A DNA stretch of 64,000 bases from Leifsonia sp. NPDC080035 (GCF_040050925.1 NZ_CP157390.1:2170001-2234000); one strand, 5' to 3'. Counted from the first letter of the stretch, positions 26,437 to 34,784 are shown. Made by a program: numbers and translations. Notes: generated from the sequence alone by a model not told the origin.

Positions 26437-27456
26437 ATGACCGACATGAACACCCCAGAAGCGCTCGTGGTGATGGAACGCGACGTGTACGAGCGTCAGT
26501 TCGACGGCGCGCGGCTGGCGCGTCTGCGCCGGCTCGCCAGCGTCCCCGACCCGGTCTTCACCGACGACCTCGACGACCCCGCGCTCGCCGGCCGGCTCGC
26601 CACCGTCGAGGTGCTGCTCACCGGCTGGGGCGCCCCGCGGCTCGACGCCGCGAGGCTGGAGCGGATGCCGCGGCTGCGCGCCATGCTGCACTGCGCGGGC
26701 ACGGTGCGTCCGCAGGTGACCCCGGACTTCTGGGAGCGCGGGATCCGGGCTAGCTCGGTCGCAGAGGCGAACGCCGTCCCGGTGGCCGAGTTCACGCTCG
26801 CCGCGATCATCTTCGCCGGGAAGAAGGCGCCCTTCATCGCCGCCGACCCCGAGGTGCGCCGCGATCACGGGCTGCAGATCAGCCGGTTCGGCGAGCTGTC
26901 CAACCTCGGCAGGACGATCGGCGTCGTCGGCTTCAGCCGGGTGGGGCGGCGCGTCGTCGACCTCGTCCAGCAGCTCGAGGACGTCACCTGCCTGGTCTCC
27001 GACCCGTACGCCGACCCGGTCGAGATCCTGGCGGCGGGCGGCATCCCGGTGACGCTCGACGAGCTGCTGCCCCGCGTGGATGTGCTCTCCCTGCACGCGC
27101 CCGCCCTGCCGTCCACGCACCACATGATCGCCGCGCCGCAGCTGGCGGCGCTGCGCACCCACGCGACCCTCATCAACACCGCGCGCGGCAGCCTCGTCGA
27201 CACCGCCGCCCTGGAACGCGAGTGCGCGTCCGGCCGGCTCAACGCCATCCTCGACGTCACCGACCCCGAGCCGCTGCCCGCCGACTCCCTGCTCTACCGC
27301 CTCCCGAACGTCATGGTCACCCCGCACCTCGCCGGGTCGCTCGGCTCCGAGATCCACCGGATGACGGACGCGGCGCTCGACGAGCTCGAACGCTACGTCG
27401 CGGGCGAGCCCCTCCTCGACGAGATCACGAGCGAGGACCTCCGTCTGAGCGCGTGA
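26437..27456 (+). CDS. D-isomer 2-hydroxyacid dehydrogenase family protein
   Basis: A 339-residue NAD(P)-dependent dehydrogenase. The Rossmann segment is seen at about residues 160-180 (GRTIGVVGFSRVGRRVVDL; the canonical GxGxxG is here GFSRVG). The catalytic Arg lies in NTARGSLVDTAAL near 250, the Glu in DVTDPEPLP near 278, and the His in VTPHLAGS near 295. It probably reduces or oxidises a 2-keto/2-hydroxy acid made during sugar-acid breakdown, which fits a uronate locus. It starts the rightward unit; the binding protein follows 50 nt later. Confidence 0.82.
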   Translation: MTDMNTPEALVVMERDVYERQFDGARLARLRRLASVPDPVFTDDLDDPALAGRLATVEVLLTGWGAPRLDAARLERMPRLRAMLHCAGTVRPQVTPDFWERGIRASSVAEANAVPVAEFTLAAIIFAGKKAPFIAADPEVRRDHGLQISRFGELSNLGRTIGVVGFSRVGRRVVDLVQQLEDVTCLVSDPYADPVEILAAGGIPVTLDELLPRVDVLSLHAPALPSTHHMIAAPQLAALRTHATLINTARGSLVDTAALERECASGRLNAILDVTDPEPLPADSLLYRLPNVMVTPHLAGSLGSEIHRMTDAALDELERYVAGEPLLDEITSEDLRLSA

Positions 27457-27506
27457 CCCCCGCAACGTCTCCCTCCCTTCACCGATAACAAAGGAGTTCA
27501 TCACCC

Positions 27507-28784
27507 ATGAAACGCTCACTGATCGCGGCCGGCGCCACCGTGGCCGCGCTCGCGCTCGGACTCGCCGGCTGCGCAGGCACCGGCTCCCCGAGCTCCGGCA
27601 GCAGCGGCGGAAAGACCACCCTGCGCGTCGCCGTGTGGAACCTCCAGCAGACGCCCGAGTTCGGCGCGCTGTTCGGCGCGTTCGAGAAGGCGAACCCCTC
27701 GATCAAGATCCAGCCGGTGGACATCCTCGCCGCCAACTACGAGGACAAGATCACCACGATGCTCGCCGGCGGCGACACGACCGACATCATCACCGTGAAG
27801 AACCTCACCGACTACGCCGGTTACGCCCAGAAGAAGCAGCTCCTCGACGTCGCCGATGTCGTCAAGGGACTGCCGACCACGGACATCCCGGCGACCGACG
27901 ACTACAAGACGGATGGCGCGTACTACGCGGTGCCGTACCGCCAGGACTTCTCGGTCCTCTACTACAACAAGAAGATGTTCGCCGACGCCGGCGTCGCCGC
28001 TCCCGAGAACCTCACCTGGGACGACTTCGCCGCCGACGCGAAGAAGCTCACGAAGGGCAGCGGCGCCGACAAGGTCTACGGCGCCTACATCCACACCTGG
28101 AACTCGCTGGTGCAGGGCTACGCCGCCGCCCAGCAGGGCAAGAGCTACGACAAGCCCGACTACTCCTGGATGACCGACCAGTACGACCTGACGCTCGGCA
28201 TGCAGAAGGCCGGCACGATCATGGACTGGGCGACGGCGAACAGCCAGCAGGTGCAGTACAAGGACATGTTCGAGAAGGGCAAGGCGGCGATGGTGCCCAT
28301 GGGCACCTGGCTGATCGCGCCGCTGCTGGCCGACGCGAAGGCGGGCACGACCGACGTGGACTGGGGCATCGCGCCCGTCCCGCAGATCGAGTCCGGCTCG
28401 AAGATCGCCACGATGGGCGGCCCGACCGGCTTCGGCGTGAACAAGAACTCGAAGAACGCGGACGCGGCGAAGAAGTTCCTCGCCTTCGCCGCGGGACCCG
28501 ACGGTGCGAAGGCCGTCGCCGGGGTCGGCATCGTCCCGGCCTACCACAGCGACGAGATCACGAAGCAGTACTTCGGTCTCGACGGGATGCCCTCCGACGC
28601 GCTCTCGAAGAAGGCGTTCACGCCGGACACGATCCTGCCGGACGGCCCCACCGGTCCCAACGCCGCCGCGATCGGCACCGTGCTGAACCAGGAGCACCAG
28701 CTGATCATGACCGGCAGCACGTCGGTCGCCGACGCCACGGCTGAGATGGCGTCCCGCGTGAAGTCCGACGTGCTTCACCAGTAA
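27507..28784 (+). CDS. Sugar ABC transporter substrate-binding lipoprotein
   Basis: A 425-residue lipoprotein with lipobox LAGC at about residue 23, followed by a family 1 (maltose/multiple sugar) binding-protein fold: LRVAVWNLQQTPEFGALFGA near 38, TDIITVKNLTDYA near 90, VPYRQDFSVLYYNKKMFADA near 140 and the GGPTGFGVNKNSKN segment near 305. An AAAGGAG site precedes the ATG. A strong hairpin follows its stop, a common way to keep binding-protein mRNA in excess over permease mRNA. Confidence 0.88.
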   Translation: MKRSLIAAGATVAALALGLAGCAGTGSPSSGSSGGKTTLRVAVWNLQQTPEFGALFGAFEKANPSIKIQPVDILAANYEDKITTMLAGGDTTDIITVKNLTDYAGYAQKKQLLDVADVVKGLPTTDIPATDDYKTDGAYYAVPYRQDFSVLYYNKKMFADAGVAAPENLTWDDFAADAKKLTKGSGADKVYGAYIHTWNSLVQGYAAAQQGKSYDKPDYSWMTDQYDLTLGMQKAGTIMDWATANSQQVQYKDMFEKGKAAMVPMGTWLIAPLLADAKAGTTDVDWGIAPVPQIESGSKIATMGGPTGFGVNKNSKNADAAKKFLAFAAGPDGAKAVAGVGIVPAYHSDEITKQYFGLDGMPSDALSKKAFTPDTILPDGPTGPNAAAIGTVLNQEHQLIMTGSTSVADATAEMASRVKSDVLHQ

Positions 28785-28793
28785 TATCCGCTC

Positions 28794-28826
28794 GGTGCGG
28801 CGGGGCCGTCACTGCCCCGCCGCACC
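28794..28826 (+). terminator. Intercistronic hairpin, 12-bp perfect stem
   Basis: GGTGCGGCGGGG (28794-28805) pairs exactly with 28815-28826 around a 9-nt loop. It lies 10 nt after the binding-protein stop and before the permeases. It is probably a partial terminator or mRNA-stabilising stem, since the permease genes lack an obvious promoter of their own. Confidence 0.65.
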
Positions 28827-28877
28827 GTCCCTCGACGGAGAGAACGGAGTCGCGCCGCCTCGGGCGGAGCCGAGACC

Positions 28878-29810
28878 ATGACCACCATCACCGAACGACC
28901 GAAGACCGCCGAGGCGACGCCGCCCCGGCGGAGCCCCCGCTCGCTGCGGCGCAGGAGCATCCTGATCGGCTGGAGCTTCATCCTGCCGAACTTCCTCGGC
29001 TTCGCGCTGTTCACCCTCGTCCCCGTGATCGCGGCGTTCGTGCTCGCGTTCATGAACTGGGACGCATACAACCCGCCGACCTGGGCCGGGTTCGGCAACT
29101 TCCTGCGGCTGTTCCGCGACGACGACTTCCGCGTCGCGCTCACCAACACCGTGCTCTACGCGATCGGCCACGTGCCGCTCACCCTGGCGTTCTCGCTGGG
29201 GCTCGCGCTGCTGCTGAACCAGAAGTTGCGCGGCATCGCCTTCTTCCGGGTCGCGATCTTCTTCCCGTACATCACCTCGCTGGTGGCGATCGCGATCGTC
29301 TGGAACATGCTGTTCGACCCGACCAGCGGGCCGATCAACCAGTTCCTGCACGCGATCGGCATCGCCGACGCTCCGGGATGGACGGCGAGCACGACCTGGG
29401 CGCTCCCCGCCGTGATCATCACGAGCGTGTGGCGCGACATGGGCTACTACATGGTGCTGTTCCTCGCCGGGCTCCAGGCCATCCCGCGCGAGTACTACGA
29501 GGCCGCGCAGATGGACGGCGCCGGGCGCTGGCGGTCGTTCTGGAACGTGACGCTTCCCTCGCTGCGGCCGACCACCTTCCTCGTGCTTGTGCTGCTCAGC
29601 GTCTCCAGCTTCAAGGTCTTCGACCTGATCTTCGTGATGACCCAGGGCGGCCCCGGCCGGGCGACCCTCGTGCTCTCCCAGCTCATCTACCAGGACGGCA
29701 TCATCAACGGCGAGTTCGGCTACTCGTCCGCGATCTCGCTCGTCCTCTTCCTGATCGTCCTGCTCGTGACGGTCTTCCAGTTCCGCATCCAGCAGAGACG
29801 GGAGCGCTGA
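28878..29810 (+). CDS. Sugar ABC transporter permease (MalF/UgpA type)
   Basis: A 310-residue permease with six helices and a typical EAA loop at about residues 205-225 (PREYYEAAQMDGAGRWRSFW). The N-terminal tail has a basic stretch before the first helix at about residue 30. It forms the transport channel with the next permease, whose ATG overlaps its stop (TGATG). No ATPase gene lies nearby, so a shared MsmK-type ATPase elsewhere probably energises it, as is usual for actinobacterial sugar importers of this family. Confidence 0.88.
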   Translation: MTTITERPKTAEATPPRRSPRSLRRRSILIGWSFILPNFLGFALFTLVPVIAAFVLAFMNWDAYNPPTWAGFGNFLRLFRDDDFRVALTNTVLYAIGHVPLTLAFSLGLALLLNQKLRGIAFFRVAIFFPYITSLVAIAIVWNMLFDPTSGPINQFLHAIGIADAPGWTASTTWALPAVIITSVWRDMGYYMVLFLAGLQAIPREYYEAAQMDGAGRWRSFWNVTLPSLRPTTFLVLVLLSVSSFKVFDLIFVMTQGGPGRATLVLSQLIYQDGIINGEFGYSSAISLVLFLIVLLVTVFQFRIQQRRER

Positions 29811-30724
29811 TGTCGACTCTCACCACCGACCTCGCCCAGGAGCTCGAGACCGGGAGGTTCCAGCCCGCCCCGCCGCGACCGGGCGGCGGCCGCCGCCCTC
29901 GCGCACGGACCAGGCTCGGCCGCGCAGGGATGTACCTGCTTCTGGTCGTGCTCCTGGTCGTCGTGCTGCTGCCGTTCCTCTGGATGCTGTCCTCGTCGCT
30001 CAAGCACGACAACGACGTGCTCACCGTGCCGGTGCAGTGGATCCCGAAGGACTTCGTCTGGAGCAACTACGCGAACATCTGGACCGCCGTCCCGATGGCC
30101 GGCTACCTCGCCAACTCCGCGCTGCTCGCGGTGGTCATCACGATCCTGCAGGTCGTCACCGGCAGCTTCGCCGCCTACGGCTTCTCGAAGGTGCGCTTCC
30201 CCGGCCGGGACGCACTGTTCCTCGCCTACATCGCGACCATCGCCGTGCCCTGGCAGGCGTACATGATCCCGCAGTACATCATGATGCAGAAGGCGGGGCT
30301 GACGAACACGTTCACGGCGCTGATCCTGCTGCAGGCGTTCAGCGCGTTCGGCGTCTTCCTGATGCGCCAGTACTACATGACCATCCCGGACGAGCTGAAC
30401 GAGGCGGCGCGCATCGACGGCCTGAGCGACTACGGAATCTGGGCGCGCATCATCCTGCCGCTGTCGAAGCCGGCTCTCGCCTCCCTCGCCCTGCTCACCT
30501 TCGTGAACACGTGGAACGACTACATGGGGCCGTTCATCTACCTCTCGAGCAACGAGCTCTGGACCGTGCAGATCGGGCTGCGATCGTTCATCGGCCAGTA
30601 CTCGGCGCAGTACGCGATGATCATGACCGGGTCGGTGATCTCGATCATCCCGATCCTCGTCATCTTCCTCGCCGGGCAGCGGTACTTCATCGCCGGCATC
30701 GCGACGAGCGGGATGAAGGGATGA
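29810..30724 (+). CDS. Sugar ABC transporter permease (MalG/UgpE type)
   Basis: A 304-residue permease with six helices, a hydrophilic 40-residue N-terminal tail and the EAA loop PDELNEAARIDGLSDYGIWA near residue 197. The segment WNDYMGPFIYLSS near 240 and the C-terminal QRYFIAGIATSGMKG are typical of MalG-type subunits. It is coupled to the upstream permease by TGATG and to the YesL-like gene by ATGA. Confidence 0.88.
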   Translation: MSTLTTDLAQELETGRFQPAPPRPGGGRRPRARTRLGRAGMYLLLVVLLVVVLLPFLWMLSSSLKHDNDVLTVPVQWIPKDFVWSNYANIWTAVPMAGYLANSALLAVVITILQVVTGSFAAYGFSKVRFPGRDALFLAYIATIAVPWQAYMIPQYIMMQKAGLTNTFTALILLQAFSAFGVFLMRQYYMTIPDELNEAARIDGLSDYGIWARIILPLSKPALASLALLTFVNTWNDYMGPFIYLSSNELWTVQIGLRSFIGQYSAQYAMIMTGSVISIIPILVIFLAGQRYFIAGIATSGMKG

Positions 30725-31413
30725 GCCAGACGACGGCGCGGGCGCCCCGCGGCCTCCTCCGGATGCGGCACGAGACCCTGGACACGATCTTCGGCTACGC
30801 CTACGCGATCCTCATGGTGGATGTGCTGCTCGTGCTCGCGAACCTCCCGCTCGCGGTGATGATGCTCGTCGCGCGCGACCTGCTGCAGGCGTGGCCGCTG
30901 CTCCTCCTGCTCTCGCTGACCGTCGCGCCGTCGCTCGCCGGCGCCTTCGAGGTCTACCGGACGATGGGGGAGGGGCAGCCGCGCCCGTTCGCCGCGTTCT
31001 GGCGCGGCTACCGCCGCCGCGGCGCACAGGCCGCCCTGGTCGGCGCGGCCACCGTGCTCGTCGTCGGCTTCGTCCTCTACGACGGCGCGATCGTCTCCGG
31101 CACGGCGTGGGCCGTGCTGCTCGGACCGACCCTGCTCGTCGTCGCGCTGCTCGCCGTGACGACGGCCGTGACCACGGTCGTGGGCCTCAGCGTCTTCGAG
31201 ACGGCGTCGCTGCGCGCGACCGCGAAGGCCGCGCTGTACCTGTCGGTGCGGCGCTGGTACTTCAGCGTCCTCGCGCTGGCACTGCTCGCCCTCATCGTCG
31301 TGGTGCTCCTGCTGCAGCCGGTCCTCGGGGCGCTCGCACCCGGGCTGCTGCTGTACGCGGTGTTCGCCAACGCACACTACAGTTTCCGGCGTGTGCTGCA
31401 GGGGGAGGGCTGA
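30721..31413 (+). CDS. YesL/DUF624-like membrane protein
   Basis: A 230-residue protein with five or six helices: a first pair near residues 25-65, a second pair near 105-160 and a last helix near 180-210. The opening FGYAYAILMVDVLLVLANLP and the SVRRWYFSVLALALL block fit the YesL (DUF624) family, whose genes commonly travel with sugar-oligomer ABC importers. The role is unknown. It overlaps the upstream permease by ATGA. Confidence 0.68.
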   Translation: MSQTTARAPRGLLRMRHETLDTIFGYAYAILMVDVLLVLANLPLAVMMLVARDLLQAWPLLLLLSLTVAPSLAGAFEVYRTMGEGQPRPFAAFWRGYRRRGAQAALVGAATVLVVGFVLYDGAIVSGTAWAVLLGPTLLVVALLAVTTAVTTVVGLSVFETASLRATAKAALYLSVRRWYFSVLALALLALIVVVLLLQPVLGALAPGLLLYAVFANAHYSFRRVLQGEG

Positions 31414-31416
31414 GCG

Positions 31417-32085
31417 ATGCGTGCGCTGATCCTGAGCGGCGCGGGCCGCTACGCGGACCCCTGGCACCCGTTCGCCGACACCTCGGAACGGCTCGCGGAC
31501 ATCCTGCGCGCCGAGGGGCTGGAGGTGGAGATCTCCGGCGACGTGGATGCGCGGATGGCATCGCTCGCCGCTCCCGGCGACGACCCCGACCTGCTGGTCG
31601 TGAACATCGGCGACCCGGCACGGGCCGGCGACGTCGATCCCGAGGCGGAGGCGCGCGGCAGGGAGGGGCTGCTCGCCTTCCTCGGCCGCGGCGGCCGGCT
31701 GCTCGCCTCGCACGTGTCCCTGACCTCCCTCCGCGGCATCCCGGAATGGGAGACGATCGCCGGCGCGATCTGGGTGCGCGGCACCAGCTTCCATCCCGAG
31801 TACGGCCGCGCCCGTATCCTGGTGCACCCCGACCGCCACGACATCGTCGCCGGTCTCGCCGACTTCGAGGTGGAGGACGAGCGCTACACCGACCTCCGCG
31901 TGGCACCGGACGTGGAACCACTGGCCTCGCACGAGCACGACGGCCGCGGGCACCCGCTGATCTGGACCCGTCACTACGGCCGCGCGCGGGTCGTCGTCGA
32001 CGCCCTCGGCCACGACGCGGCGTCCTACGACTCCGAGACGCACAGGCTCATCCTCGCCCGCGCCGTCCGCTGGCTCCTCGCGTAG
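31417..32085 (+). CDS. ThuA-like protein (trehalose utilisation family)
   Basis: A 222-residue protein with a glutamine-amidotransferase-like alpha/beta fold of the ThuA group: MRALILSGAGRYADPWHPF at the start, GRGGRLLASHVSLTSLRGIP near residue 88-107, the metal- or substrate-site segment SFHPEYGRARI near 127, and the ending LIWTRHYGRARVVVDALGHD near 185. ThuA-like proteins are often encoded in loci for oxidation of disaccharides and other sugars. It is the last gene of the carbohydrate locus and starts 3 nt after the YesL-like stop. Confidence 0.7.
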   Translation: MRALILSGAGRYADPWHPFADTSERLADILRAEGLEVEISGDVDARMASLAAPGDDPDLLVVNIGDPARAGDVDPEAEARGREGLLAFLGRGGRLLASHVSLTSLRGIPEWETIAGAIWVRGTSFHPEYGRARILVHPDRHDIVAGLADFEVEDERYTDLRVAPDVEPLASHEHDGRGHPLIWTRHYGRARVVVDALGHDAASYDSETHRLILARAVRWLLA

Positions 32086-32114
32086 GGCGCTGAGTCCGTT
32101 GGAACGGCCGCTTC

Positions 32115-32254
32115 CCCAGCCGTCGAGTACGCAGAGAATCCGCGTACTCGACGGTTTCGGGTCGATTTTCTGCGTACTCGCGTGTTCTGGGGTGTGGGTG
32201 ACTCCGGAAGGTTCGGGCATCCCCGCGATCGGTTCCTGAGTTGTTCACGCGACA
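32115..32254 (-). repeat. Dispersed ~140-bp intergenic repeat, copy 1
   Basis: Read on the minus strand this segment matches 43711-43848 over its whole length, with small gaps: GTGAACAACTCAGGAAC, then CCCGAACCTyCCGGAGTCAC, GAGTACGCAGAAAAT, CCCGAAAC.GTCGAGTACG and GGATTCTCT. It also contains local inverted repeats (CCGTCGAGTACGC 32120-32132 with its complement near 32142-32154). The other copy has the opposite orientation. It has no coding sense and may be a miniature mobile or REP-like element. Confidence 0.7.
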
Positions 32255-32501
32255 CGAACAGGTGGCGAGGTAGGCGCCGACTGCGGAGTTACGCACACTC
32301 CACCTCCAACCGTCGCCGGCAACCACGGCGATAGGCGACTCACTCATCTCGGCGGTTCCGCCATGGCCCGGTCCGGGGCGACACGCCGACGACACGCCGT
32401 GTCCGGGCGTGTCGCACGGGGGCCGGATGTCGGTGGTTCCGCGTAAATTCAGGCGTGTCGGGGAGGGACGCGAAAAAAGTCCCAAACCACTACATCTAGT
32501 G
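32255..32501. other. Gene-free stretch before the small-peptide gene
   Basis: About 250 bases follow the repeat copy with no convincing reading frame on either strand. It includes CGCCGTGGTTGCCGG-type short inverted pieces near 32310-32330 but no clear terminator or RNA. The base composition drops towards AT from about 32470 as the promoter of the 27-residue peptide gene begins. Confidence 0.4.
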
Positions 32502-32533
32502 GAATGACAATCCTGTCATTCGGGTTATATAGT
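32502..32533 (+). promoter_or_regulatory. Promoter with overlapping inverted repeat for the small-peptide gene
   Basis: ATGACA (32504-32509) and TATAGT (32528-32533) are spaced by 18 nt, a good vegetative-type promoter. A perfect inverted repeat GAATGACA-ATCC-TGTCATTC occupies 32502-32521, covering the -35 box and spacer, where a repressor or activator dimer could bind. The stretch is unusually AT-rich for this genome. Confidence 0.6.
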
Positions 32534-32584
32534 GATGGAACACCGCGGAACGCGGAGAAAACCAAGACTTCAGGGGAGGCCATC

Positions 32585-32668
32585 ATGGACTACGAAAACG
32601 ACAGCGTTGGCGGCTACGCGGTTCCCGTCGACCCGATGGACATGCTGCAGTGCGACAGCTGCCAGTAG
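32585..32668 (+). CDS. 27-residue acidic peptide with C-terminal CDSCQ
   Basis: A very short gene: ATG at 32585, stop TAG at 32666. The peptide opens MDYENDSVGGYAVPVD and ends DMLQCDSCQ. It is acidic (six Asp/Glu, no Lys or Arg) and ends in a CxxC pair. Support for it being real: a strong GGGGAGG ribosome site 5 nt upstream, its own promoter with an operator-like palindrome, and its own terminator 21 nt after the stop. The family is not recognised. A metal- or redox-sensing peptide, a precursor of a modified peptide, or a small protein partner are all possible. No modification enzyme lies beside it. Confidence 0.65.
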   Translation: MDYENDSVGGYAVPVDPMDMLQCDSCQ

Positions 32669-32689
32669 TAGCCGGCTGACCCAAGCCTC

Positions 32690-32723
32690 GAAGACCCCCG
32701 GTGCGTGAGCGCCGGGGGTCTTC
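32690..32723 (+). terminator. Terminator of the small-peptide gene
   Basis: GAAGACCCCCGG (32690-32701) pairs perfectly with CCGGGGGTCTTC (32712-32723) around a 10-nt loop, followed by a short pyrimidine run. It separates the peptide gene from the MaoC-murB unit. Confidence 0.75.
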
Positions 32724-32764
32724 CTCGTATCCGGGGCGCAGAGCCGGGCGCGCGGCCGCCCCCG

Positions 32765-32770
32765 TAGAAT
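32765..32770 (+). promoter_or_regulatory. Candidate leaderless -10 box (TAGAAT)
   Basis: TAGAAT, then 6 nt, then the GTG at 32777. This places transcription start at the start codon and supports that GTG as the true start. Confidence 0.55.
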
Positions 32771-32776
32771 CGTCGG

Positions 32777-33223
32777 GTGCCAGTGAATCCAGACCTCAAG
32801 GGGCGCAGCTTCCCGCCCACGCCGCCGTATCTGGTGGGTCGCGAGAAGATCCGCGAGTTCGCGAGCGCGGTGTTCGCGACCGACCCGACCAGCTTCGACG
32901 TCGACGCCGCGCGCGCCGCCGGCCACGCCGACCTGGTGGCGCCGCCCACCTTCCCGGTCGTCGTGCAGCAGCTGACACTCGACCAGCTGCTCGCCGACCC
33001 GGAGGCGGGGATCGACTTCAGCCGCGTCGTGCACGGCGACCAGCGGTTCACGTTCTCGCGTCCGGTCGTCGCCGGCGACGAACTGACGGCCACCCTGACC
33101 GTCACCGCGGTGAAGTCGCTCGGCGCGCACTCGATGGTGACCGCCGAATCCGTGATCGTCGACGCGGACGGCGAGCACGTCGTCACGGCGATCTCCACCC
33201 TGGTCGTGCGAGGAGACGAGTGA
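32777..33223 (+). CDS. MaoC-like dehydratase, HadA-type subunit
   Basis: A 148-residue hot-dog-fold protein: an N-terminal segment VNPDLKGRSFPPTPPYLVGREKI (split here: starts VNPDLKGRSFP), then the long helix region VAPPTFPVVVQQL near residue 56, and HGDQRFTFSRPVVAGDEL near 84. It lacks the catalytic D-x4-H motif, as HadA/HadC-type subunits do, and should pair with the next gene product, which has it. In mycobacteria the equivalent pair dehydrates 3-hydroxyacyl-ACP in mycolate synthesis. Microbacteriaceae make no mycolates, so the substrate here is unknown. The start is a leaderless-type GTG. Confidence 0.78.
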   Translation: MPVNPDLKGRSFPPTPPYLVGREKIREFASAVFATDPTSFDVDAARAAGHADLVAPPTFPVVVQQLTLDQLLADPEAGIDFSRVVHGDQRFTFSRPVVAGDELTATLTVTAVKSLGAHSMVTAESVIVDADGEHVVTAISTLVVRGDE

Positions 33224-33651
33224 TGGCCGCACCCGAGTTCGACAGCCTGACCGTCGGCGACGTCGTCGCCGAGCGCGAGTTCGCCTTCACGCGCGACGCG
33301 CTCGTCCGCTACGCGGGCGCCTCCGGCGACTTCAACCCCATCCACTACCGCGACGACGTCGCGACCTCCGTCGGCCTGCCCGGGGTCATCGCCCACGGGA
33401 TGCTGACGATGGGCGTCGCCGTCCAGCCGGTCGTCGACTGGATCGGCGACCCGGCCCGCGTCTCCGACTACCAGGTGCGCTTCACCCGTCCGGTCATCGT
33501 CGACCCGGAGACCGGCGCGACGGTCTCGGTCACCGCGAAGGTCGGCCAGCTGGATGCGGAGGCGCGCGTCGCCCGGATCGACCTGACCACCACGTTCGGT
33601 GGCGAGACGGTGCTCGGCAAGGCGCAGGTCCGGGTGTCGTTCGAGCGATGA
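33223..33651 (+). CDS. MaoC-like dehydratase, HadB-type catalytic subunit
   Basis: A 142-residue hot-dog protein with the R-hydratase motif ASGDFNPIHYRDD near residue 29-41, giving the catalytic Asp and His of MaoC/HadB enzymes, and LPGVIAHGMLTMG near 48. It probably forms a heterodimer with the upstream HadA-type protein. Start and stop junctions are TGATG upstream and ATGA with murB downstream. The hadA-hadB order next to this chromosomal region is conserved in actinobacteria. Confidence 0.82.
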   Translation: MAAPEFDSLTVGDVVAEREFAFTRDALVRYAGASGDFNPIHYRDDVATSVGLPGVIAHGMLTMGVAVQPVVDWIGDPARVSDYQVRFTRPVIVDPETGATVSVTAKVGQLDAEARVARIDLTTTFGGETVLGKAQVRVSFER

Positions 33652-34784
33652 CGGACCTCCCCGCCCTCTCCACGCTCACGACGATGCGCGTCGGCGGCGT
33701 GCCGGACGACCTGGTCGCCCCCGTCGACCGCGACGCCCTCGTCGCGACGGCACTCGACGTGTGGGCGAGCGGCGACGACTGGCTCCTGCTCGGTGGTGGC
33801 TCGAACACGGTCGCGAGCGACGACGGCTTCGAGGGCACGGTGATCCGGGTCGTGACCCGTGGGGTCGAGCGACTCCCCGCGCCCGAGTCACGGGTCCGCC
33901 TGCGCGTGCAGGCGGGGGAGCCGTGGGACGATCTCGTCGCCCTCACGGTGCGCAACGGCTGGGCCGGTATCGAGGCCCTCTCCGGCATCCCCGGGTCGAC
34001 CGGAGCCGCCCCGGTGCAGAACATCGGCGCCTACGGCCAGGAGATCGAGTCCGCTCTGGTCGGCGTCGAGTTCCTCGACTACGCGACCGGCGAGGTGCGC
34101 ACCCTGACCAGGCGGGAGCTCGGCCTCGGCTACCGAACGTCGGCGCTGAAGCGCGGGATGCTCGGCGTCGTCCTCTCCGTCGACATCGAGCTCGCCGACA
34201 ACACGGTCCCGGGCGGCCTCGGTGCGCCGCTCAGCGAACCGATCGCGTACGCCCAGCTCGCGGACTCCCTCGGCGTCCCGCTCGGCACCCGGGTCCCGGT
34301 CGCGGAGCTGCGCAGGGCCGTGCTCGCGCTGCGCTCCTCGAAGGGGATGGTGCTCGACCGTGACGACCCCGACTCCGTCAGCGCGGGCAGCTTCTTCACG
34401 AACCCGATCGTCTCGGAGAGCTTCGCGCGCGGGCTGCCCACCACGGCACCGCGCTGGCCGGTGGGCCCCGCCGAGCCGGACACCGTGATCGGCCTCGCCC
34501 CGGGCGGCGTTCACCCGATGGACATCCCTCCGCTCGCGCACGGGCCGTACCAGGTGAAGCTCTCGGCGGCGTGGCTGATCGAGAACGCGGGCATCCGCCG
34601 CGGCTACGCGCTCCCGGGCTCGGGCGCCGGGATCTCGTCGAAGCACACGCTCGCGATCGTCAACCGCGGCCATGCCACCGCCGCGGACGTCGCGCAGCTC
34701 GCCTCGTTCATCCAGGCCCGCGTGCAGTCCGAGTTCGGCGTGCTGCTGCGCCCGGAGCCGATCCTCGTGGGTCTCGTGCTCTGA
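33648..34784 (+). CDS. murB: UDP-N-acetylmuramate dehydrogenase (MurB)
   Basis: A 378-residue FAD enzyme that reduces UDP-GlcNAc-enolpyruvate to UDP-MurNAc in peptidoglycan synthesis. The FAD-binding domain shows LLGGGSNTVASDDGF near residue 48 and GIEALSGIPGSTGAAPVQN near 107, with NIGAYGQEI after it. The substrate domain shows SAGSFFTNPIV near 244, whose Ser is the proton donor, and the C-terminal GISSKHTLAIVNRG near 330. The length fits the actinobacterial type I form. The ATG overlaps the hadB-like stop. Confidence 0.93.
   Translation: MTDLPALSTLTTMRVGGVPDDLVAPVDRDALVATALDVWASGDDWLLLGGGSNTVASDDGFEGTVIRVVTRGVERLPAPESRVRLRVQAGEPWDDLVALTVRNGWAGIEALSGIPGSTGAAPVQNIGAYGQEIESALVGVEFLDYATGEVRTLTRRELGLGYRTSALKRGMLGVVLSVDIELADNTVPGGLGAPLSEPIAYAQLADSLGVPLGTRVPVAELRRAVLALRSSKGMVLDRDDPDSVSAGSFFTNPIVSESFARGLPTTAPRWPVGPAEPDTVIGLAPGGVHPMDIPPLAHGPYQVKLSAAWLIENAGIRRGYALPGSGAGISSKHTLAIVNRGHATAADVAQLASFIQARVQSEFGVLLRPEPILVGLVL

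Noticed and set aside
32048..32485. Minus-strand frame across the gap before the small-peptide gene
   Set aside because: It reads through the dispersed repeat and its homologous copy at 43.7 kb is frame-disrupted, so it is not a protein gene.
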